From an uncultured Acinetobacter sp. (GTDB lineage Bacteria; Pseudomonadota; Gammaproteobacteria; Pseudomonadales; Moraxellaceae): 32,901 bases of DNA. The notes beneath the pieces were generated by a model that was not told the origin of the DNA, ran no database searches, and saw nothing but the letters and a program-made list of their open reading frames with translations. Of this stretch, positions 27,820 through 32,901 are shown in pieces. Positions within the stretch are counted from its first letter, which is position 1. The number at the start of each line of letters is the position of its first letter. The stretch lies in NCBI RefSeq assembly GCF_947624825.1, contig NZ_CANQLZ010000034.1, positions 1 to 32,901 of the forward strand. Direction: 5' to 3'. The translations under genes were made by a program, and so were the position numbers.

Positions 27820-27847
27820 AAAAAACCTCCTGATCAGGAGGTTTTTT
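27820..27847. terminator. Bidirectional terminator between yggS and sbcC
   Basis: AAAAAACCTCCT (27820-27831) and AGGAGGTTTTTT (27836-27847) form a fully palindromic hairpin around GATC. It sits between the stop codons of the convergent genes, three bases from the sbcC stop. Confidence 0.95.
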
Positions 27848-27849
27848 AT

Positions 27850-30800
27850 TTAACCGACAATCTTAATGGTACTTGCACCTGAGCCTAAAGGCTTGACTTG
27901 AATCTGGACAGGAATGCGTTCATGCATCTCTTGAATGTGTGAAATCAGCACCACTTTACGACCTTGGCTTTGTAAATGATCCAGTGCATTCATCACCATA
28001 TGTAAAGAGGCAGGGTCGAGCGTGCCAAAACCTTCATCAATAAATAAAGATTCAATCTTCATGGAACCAGATGCCATATTGGCAATTGCCAGAGATAAGG
28101 CAAGGGCAGTAAGGAAGGATTCACCGCCTGAAAGAGAAGAAACAGAACGAATTTCTCCATCCATCTGATGATCAATAATGGCAAGACTCAGTGAATTTTC
28201 TAAACGCTTTAACGTATAGCGCTGCGATAGCATCGCCAATTGTTGGTTGGCATATTCAAGCAAGATATCAAGATTATATTGCTGTGCATAATCTCGGAAT
28301 TTTTTACCTGTGGAATCACCCATTAAGCTAGAAATTTTACTCCAACGATGTTCTTCAGTTTTGATTTTTTGAATCTGCTCAGCGAACTCTTTTTGCTTAG
28401 TGACATTTAGATGATGCACTTCAAGTTTAAGTTTTAGTTCATCACGCTGTTCAGCCAAAGTGTGCATATTTTGAATCAGGCTTGAAAAGCGTTGATTTAA
28501 CGCTTGAAAATCGAGTTTAGGTTGTTGTTCTAAGTGCTGTTTAAGTTGTACTTGAATGGTTTTAATACCTGCTTGTACATCTGTATAAGCACGTTTAATT
28601 TCAGAAACACGTTGCTTCAATTGTTGTTCTTGCTCAAAACTAATCGAACTGAGTTGTTCAAATAAAGCTAGATTGAAGTCAGGATGCTGAACAAGCCACT
28701 TTTGAATGATATCTTGGACGTGCTTGATTTGAGCGTGTAATTGACTTTGTTGAGTGAGATAGCCTTTTAAGCGACTTTGTATTGCTTCAAACGATTCGTG
28801 TATTTGATCAAAGCTTTGGCACACAAGGTTAAATTTAAGCTGTAAATTTTGACGATCCTGCTCAAACTCCATCAGCCACTCATGTGGTTTTTCTACGGTT
28901 TTTGCAGTCATAGAAAAAATGACCTCAATGGCAATATCACTATTCTTTTTACCTAAACTTTTTAGCTCATCAATCGTATTTTCAGCCGATAGAATTTTTT
29001 CCTGACTGAATTTAACTTGTTGCTCATATTGTTCAAGTTGTTGTGATTTTTGACCAAGTCGTACTTCACATTCATGACGTTCAATAAGTTTGCTTCTACG
29101 TTGCTGTAAGTTTGTATACAGTTGCTCAGATGCTTTTAAAGTGTTGCTTTCCCAAGCTTGTTTTTCTGGCGCAGTTTGCAAACTCAGGATATGCTGAATA
29201 TTGGATTCAGCCCGTTGTACATTTGATAAATGCTGTGCAGTATTTTGAATGGATTGTTTGAGTTCATGACGTCGTTTTTGTACATTTTCATACGTAGTTA
29301 AACTGCTTTCAAGTTGTTGTTGCGTGTTTTGAACACGTACTTTTTGTGTCTGAATGATTTGGGTTAATACATCATGATTTTCTGAAAAATCAAAAACGAT
29401 ATTTAGTATACTAAGTTGTGTTTCGAACTCAGATTGAAGCTGTTGACGTTGCGTTGTTAGGGTTGTCAGTTGTTTTGTATTCGCATCCAATGAAGCATTT
29501 TGTTGAGTGAATTTCGTGTGCAGTTTTTGCCAAATTTCAAATGCCTGATTTTCTGACTCAAGCGCATCATGCTCTTGCTGTTCTTGTAGTTTTAATAATT
29601 CATCAGAAAAAGCGGTTTTATCTACATAGGGGTGATGGGTACTTCCACAGACTAAGCAGGCTTCACCATCGACCAATTCTGCTCTAAGTTTTTCAATATT
29701 TTCGGTGTTGAGTAAGCGTTGTTGTTGCAAGATTTTTTGCAGTTGCTCACGGGCAATTTTTTGTTCTTGATAGCTTACATCAGCAGATGTTAATTCGATT
29801 TTAATCTGCGTGATTTGCTGAGTTAAGTCATTTTCTAAGCGTTTGAGCTTGCGATATTCAGTCTCAACCTGTTGGAGGTTTTGCCATTGATGTTGAACAA
29901 CATTGAAATGATTAAATTGTTGTAAAAGTTCATCACGTTCACTACGTAAAGCACTTATTTTCTGACTTAGCTCATTTTCTTGACCGAACTTATGTGTTAA
30001 TTCATCCAGTTGTTTTTGGTTGATGAAAAGTTGCTGATTGGCTTGTTGTAGATCGCCATATTGATGTTCAAATTGTTCATAACTTTGTATGAAACGCTGC
30101 ACTTGGAAAGTGTGTGCTGAAAGGGCGTCATCTAATGGAGAAAAATGATCTGAGCTTTCTAATTGTATGGTGTGCTGAGCAAAGTTATTTTTCAGCTGTT
30201 CAATTTGTTCTTGAGTCTGTTTTTCATTGTTGAGATGTGGAGTAAGTTGATTTTCAAGTTCTTTAAATTCGCTTTGAGCTTTTCGAAGTTGCTGAATCAA
30301 CACTTTACGTTCAGCAATTCGATCACGAACCTTCTGAATGTTTTTTTGATGTTGTATTTCAAATTGCTGTTGCTGTTTTTGTTCAATTTCAATATTTTCA
30401 AAGTTTAATTTTTCGGCAGTGTACCTCTTTTCAATGCTATTGAATTCTTGTTGAACTTTTTTAAGAAGTGGGTTTAACTTTTCAAGGTCTGTATGGAAAT
30501 TCGAATTTTGAATCACATAAGGTCGAACAGAGGCAAAGCGTTCAAGTTGTTGTAATTGTAATTTCTCAGGTGCAAGAGCATCTATTTGTTGCTGCTGAAT
30601 TCTGAGTTGTTGCTGAAGTGTTTGAGCATTGTCTTCATACTTTTGTTTTTGCTCAAACCATTGGTGTTGCTTTTGTAAGTTGAATTTTTCCGTTTCTAGT
30701 TTCTTATATTCAGTATTTATACTTTCGAATGTTGCATTTATCTCATTGAAATCTTCATCCGATAAGATTTCGATACGTCCTGAAAAGCTTTCAATTTCTT

Positions 30801-31443
30801 TAAGTTGATTGGTAATCTGCTTGGTTTTTTCAAAAGCCAATTGACCAACTTTGGCAAAAATACTGGAGTTTGTGAGGTATTCTAAAAGTTCGCCACGTTC
30901 ACTATCTCGTGCTTTTAAAAACGCAGTGACTTCAGATTGTGCCAACAATACAGCACGAGTAAATTGATCAAAACTTAGCTGAGCGATTTGCTGAATAGAC
31001 GTTTCAACCGCTTTAGCTTTATCTGCAACAACCACGCCATCAGTCAGGCACTTTAAAGAACGTTGGACGCTTTGTAATTTACCCGTAGGGTTTTCCCGCG
31101 CACGTTTAATTTCCCAACGTGCCGAATAGACTTTTTGATCTTGTGCAACAAAGCTTAGTTCGGCAAAACCCATGCCGCAGCCGCGACGTAACACGGTGAG
31201 GGGAGAATTGGTTTGTAATTCAGAGCCATCCACGTCGGTTAGCTTGCCATCGCTGTCTTTTAAGCGGGGCACACGGTTGAATAATGCCAAACACATGGCA
31301 TCTAAAATGCTCGATTTGCCAGCACCTGTTTTTCCGACAATTGCGATTAAACCTGTACTAGATAAAGGCTCACTTTCAAAATCAATAAAATGCTCACCTG
31401 CTAAAGATGCCAAATTTTTAAGACGAATAGATAAAATTTTCAT
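27850..31443 (-). CDS. sbcC: Exonuclease subunit SbcC (Rad50-like)
   Basis: A 1197-residue SMC-like ATPase that with SbcD cuts DNA hairpins, protein-blocked ends and replication intermediates. The N-terminal half has Walker A GKTGAGKS (37-44). Two long coiled coils rich in Gln, Glu and Leu (about 200-580 and 620-1040) flank the zinc hook CLVC (596-599, in GEACLVCGSTHHPY), the dimer contact. The C-terminal half has the signature LSGGES (1104-1109) and Walker B ESLFIDEGFGTLD (Asp1136, Glu1137). It is about 150 residues longer than E. coli SbcC. AAGGA overlapping the end of sbcD gives the start. It is co-transcribed with sbcD, with a 9-bp gap. Confidence 0.96.
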   Translation of the reverse strand: MKILSIRLKNLASLAGEHFIDFESEPLSSTGLIAIVGKTGAGKSSILDAMCLALFNRVPRLKDSDGKLTDVDGSELQTNSPLTVLRRGCGMGFAELSFVAQDQKVYSARWEIKRARENPTGKLQSVQRSLKCLTDGVVVADKAKAVETSIQQIAQLSFDQFTRAVLLAQSEVTAFLKARDSERGELLEYLTNSSIFAKVGQLAFEKTKQITNQLKEIESFSGRIEILSDEDFNEINATFESINTEYKKLETEKFNLQKQHQWFEQKQKYEDNAQTLQQQLRIQQQQIDALAPEKLQLQQLERFASVRPYVIQNSNFHTDLEKLNPLLKKVQQEFNSIEKRYTAEKLNFENIEIEQKQQQQFEIQHQKNIQKVRDRIAERKVLIQQLRKAQSEFKELENQLTPHLNNEKQTQEQIEQLKNNFAQHTIQLESSDHFSPLDDALSAHTFQVQRFIQSYEQFEHQYGDLQQANQQLFINQKQLDELTHKFGQENELSQKISALRSERDELLQQFNHFNVVQHQWQNLQQVETEYRKLKRLENDLTQQITQIKIELTSADVSYQEQKIAREQLQKILQQQRLLNTENIEKLRAELVDGEACLVCGSTHHPYVDKTAFSDELLKLQEQQEHDALESENQAFEIWQKLHTKFTQQNASLDANTKQLTTLTTQRQQLQSEFETQLSILNIVFDFSENHDVLTQIIQTQKVRVQNTQQQLESSLTTYENVQKRRHELKQSIQNTAQHLSNVQRAESNIQHILSLQTAPEKQAWESNTLKASEQLYTNLQQRRSKLIERHECEVRLGQKSQQLEQYEQQVKFSQEKILSAENTIDELKSLGKKNSDIAIEVIFSMTAKTVEKPHEWLMEFEQDRQNLQLKFNLVCQSFDQIHESFEAIQSRLKGYLTQQSQLHAQIKHVQDIIQKWLVQHPDFNLALFEQLSSISFEQEQQLKQRVSEIKRAYTDVQAGIKTIQVQLKQHLEQQPKLDFQALNQRFSSLIQNMHTLAEQRDELKLKLEVHHLNVTKQKEFAEQIQKIKTEEHRWSKISSLMGDSTGKKFRDYAQQYNLDILLEYANQQLAMLSQRYTLKRLENSLSLAIIDHQMDGEIRSVSSLSGGESFLTALALSLAIANMASGSMKIESLFIDEGFGTLDPASLHMVMNALDHLQSQGRKVVLISHIQEMHERIPVQIQVKPLGSGASTIKIVG

Positions 31444-31452
31444 GGCAAATCC

Positions 31453-32709
31453 TTAAGCATTATCATTATTTTCAAGTGTTTTTTGAGCCTCACCCACCAA
31501 GCTCATAAAGTCAGAAAAAACTTGATCATCTTGCTGATAGCCCTGTTTGTGCCATAAGCTTTGGAACAGTTTTTTCGGTGTTGGTGGCTCTAAACTGATT
31601 TTTTGATCAGCATTCTCTTGGACGTTATTTTGCTGATATTGACGAGAAATACGCACTAAACGATAACGATTTTTGGGTAAAGCATCTTCTAAAAGTTGGC
31701 GTAAATTCGGCTGAGGTGGTGTATTGGTATGGTATTCAATATCGATATATTCACGTTGATCAATCGATTCAATTTCACCTTCTTGCAATGAGCGCAGTTG
31801 TTCGAACACCTCAGATAATTCGCCACGAATTTTATGCAGCTGCACCACACGAGGAATAGTTAGTGCTTCAAATTGAAAACGTAATTCATCTGTTAATTCA
31901 GGTGCAATTTTTACCTCAACAACTTGATGCTTGTAATTGATTTCACTAAAAGAGAGGGGAATTGGTGAGCCGCTATAGCGAATATGGGCTGAACCGACTT
32001 TTTGTGGTTTATGCAAATGTCCAAGCGCAACATAATCGATTACATCATCAAATAACGCTGTCGATAAAGCTTCTTCATTGCCAATAATAATTGGACGTTC
32101 AGAATCTGAGGTTTCGCCGCCTTGCATATGTGCATGTGACATTAAAATAAGGGCTTGATCAGGTTGTTTACGTGCTTTGGCCTCGCGAATCAATTCTTGA
32201 TGTAAATAGGCAATCGCACTTTGGCTATTTTGTGTATGTTCGTTATAAATGCCAGTAATTTCAGAGCTGCGTAAAAAGGGCAGCGTTAAACACCATGCCA
32301 CAGTTTTACCGTGTTGATCGTAAATAGGTAGGAGTAATGAATCTAGATCAAGGGTGCGGTCATCCTTCCATTTGATCACACCGACAGCTTTGGCATTGTA
32401 TTTATCTAACAGCGGTTGCACTTGCTCAATGCGATAACCTGAATCGTGGTTGCCTGCAATCATTAAAGTTTGCATATGCGGCGCAAGCTCATGTGCATCG
32501 GCTAAAAACTGATAGAGCTGTTTTTGTGCCTTAGCCGCAGGATTAATGACATCAAAAATATCACCCGCAATAATTAATGCATTCGGCTGTTTTGCTTTGA
32601 TTTGCTCAAGTAGCCAAGATAGAAATTGTTCATGCTCATAATCACGCGAGTGGTTATAGAAAAATTGTCCCAAATGCCAATCTGAGGTGTGAAAAAAACG
32701 CACAGTCAT
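31453..32709 (-). CDS. sbcD: Exonuclease subunit SbcD (Mre11-like)
   Basis: A 418-residue Mn-dependent nuclease, partner of SbcC. The metallophosphoesterase motifs are in order: FFHTSDWHLGQ (His7, Asp10, His12), IIAGDIFDV, MIAGNHDSG, LILMSHAHMQG and DYVALGHLHKPQ. The C-terminal capping domain and the SbcC-binding tail follow. ATG 32709 is chosen over the in-frame TTG at 32721, since MTVRFFHTSDWHLG is the usual start and GAG lies 7 bases upstream. It is the first gene of the sbcDC pair. The 192-bp stretch upstream to the window end holds a hairpin (32785-32818) and a short hydrophobic open frame of doubtful status. Confidence 0.96.
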   Translation of the reverse strand: MTVRFFHTSDWHLGQFFYNHSRDYEHEQFLSWLLEQIKAKQPNALIIAGDIFDVINPAAKAQKQLYQFLADAHELAPHMQTLMIAGNHDSGYRIEQVQPLLDKYNAKAVGVIKWKDDRTLDLDSLLLPIYDQHGKTVAWCLTLPFLRSSEITGIYNEHTQNSQSAIAYLHQELIREAKARKQPDQALILMSHAHMQGGETSDSERPIIIGNEEALSTALFDDVIDYVALGHLHKPQKVGSAHIRYSGSPIPLSFSEINYKHQVVEVKIAPELTDELRFQFEALTIPRVVQLHKIRGELSEVFEQLRSLQEGEIESIDQREYIDIEYHTNTPPQPNLRQLLEDALPKNRYRLVRISRQYQQNNVQENADQKISLEPPTPKKLFQSLWHKQGYQQDDQVFSDFMSLVGEAQKTLENNDNA

Positions 32710-32784
32710 GTTATTGCTCAAAAAAATACCACTGCCTTACTATAAGGAAAACCGAGGTCAAAATACTAGCGCTAGAAAATAAAA

Positions 32785-32818
32785 GACCGACGATTCGAGT
32801 GATGAGAAATCGTCGGTC
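32785..32818 (-). terminator. Inverted repeat upstream of sbcD, possible terminator
   Basis: GACCGACGATT (32785-32795) and AATCGTCGGTC (32808-32818) form an 11-bp perfect stem with a 12-nt loop. On the minus strand it is followed by TTTTATTTT. It could end a gene to the right of the window, or lie in the sbcD leader. On the plus strand there is no T-run. Confidence 0.55.
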
Positions 32819-32901
32819 AAAAAAGTCTTTTGCAAGAACATCAGTGGCTGCTACACCTAGATCAAACAAAATTTATTATTATTACTGTAAGGTCAGCAAA
32901 A

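Noticed and set aside
30163..30408. Phe/Leu-rich plus-strand frame opposite sbcC
   Set aside because: It is the antisense of Lys/Glu/Gln-rich coiled-coil codons, which always reads as a hydrophobic protein; no start signals are seen.

Overview
The window looks like an ordinary housekeeping stretch of an Acinetobacter (Moraxellaceae, Gammaproteobacteria) chromosome. The DNA is AT-rich and genes are packed on both strands. Gene order matches blocks known from Pseudomonas: ftsK-trxB-aat-bpt, dut-algC-argB, fur-bamE-rnfH and yggS-pilT-pilU. The type IV pilus motors, Min system and SbcCD fit a motile-by-twitching gammaproteobacterium. I see no rRNA, tRNA, insertion sequence, prophage or CRISPR array.

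Layout. 1-4.9 kb: the end of tuf and its terminator, rimI, then on the minus strand bpt and aat (N-degron leucyl transferases), a methyltransferase with a regulatory domain, and trxB. 5.1-10.1 kb: ftsK, a LysR regulator, and a divergent AEC-family permease. 10.2-14.5 kb (minus): a small PA4642-like protein, minC-minD-minE, a voltage-sensor-like membrane protein, and a YihG-type acyltransferase. 14.7-20.6 kb (plus): an OmpA-domain lipoprotein, rep helicase, dut, algC and argB. 20.7-24.8 kb: a YafJ-type amidotransferase, a bacteriohemerythrin, a shortened NSS-like membrane protein overlapping rnfH, bamE (minus) and fur. 24.8-32.7 kb: pilT-pilU (minus), yggS (plus), and sbcD-sbcC (minus). No gene-free stretch exceeds 300 bases. 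The largest (14512-14751, 4878-5133, 21539-21794 and 32710-32901) hold promoters, hairpins or AT-rich sequence, described below.

How the genes work together. Min proteins, FtsK and Rep serve division and replication. aat and bpt add leucine to N-termini of proteins destined for ClpS/ClpAP. dut protects DNA from uracil. SbcCD cuts hairpins and processed ends. PilT and PilU retract pili. fur and bamE diverge from a shared 112-bp region. Many genes end in strong intrinsic terminators, several of which serve two convergent genes.

I found no clear novel multigene system. The best candidates for a second look are a stand-alone voltage-sensor-like domain fused to a helical cytoplasmic region (12511-13575), a methyltransferase interrupting the conserved trxB-aat pair, a shortened NSS-like protein where ratA usually lies, and a MinD-like amphipathic tail on the bacteriohemerythrin.
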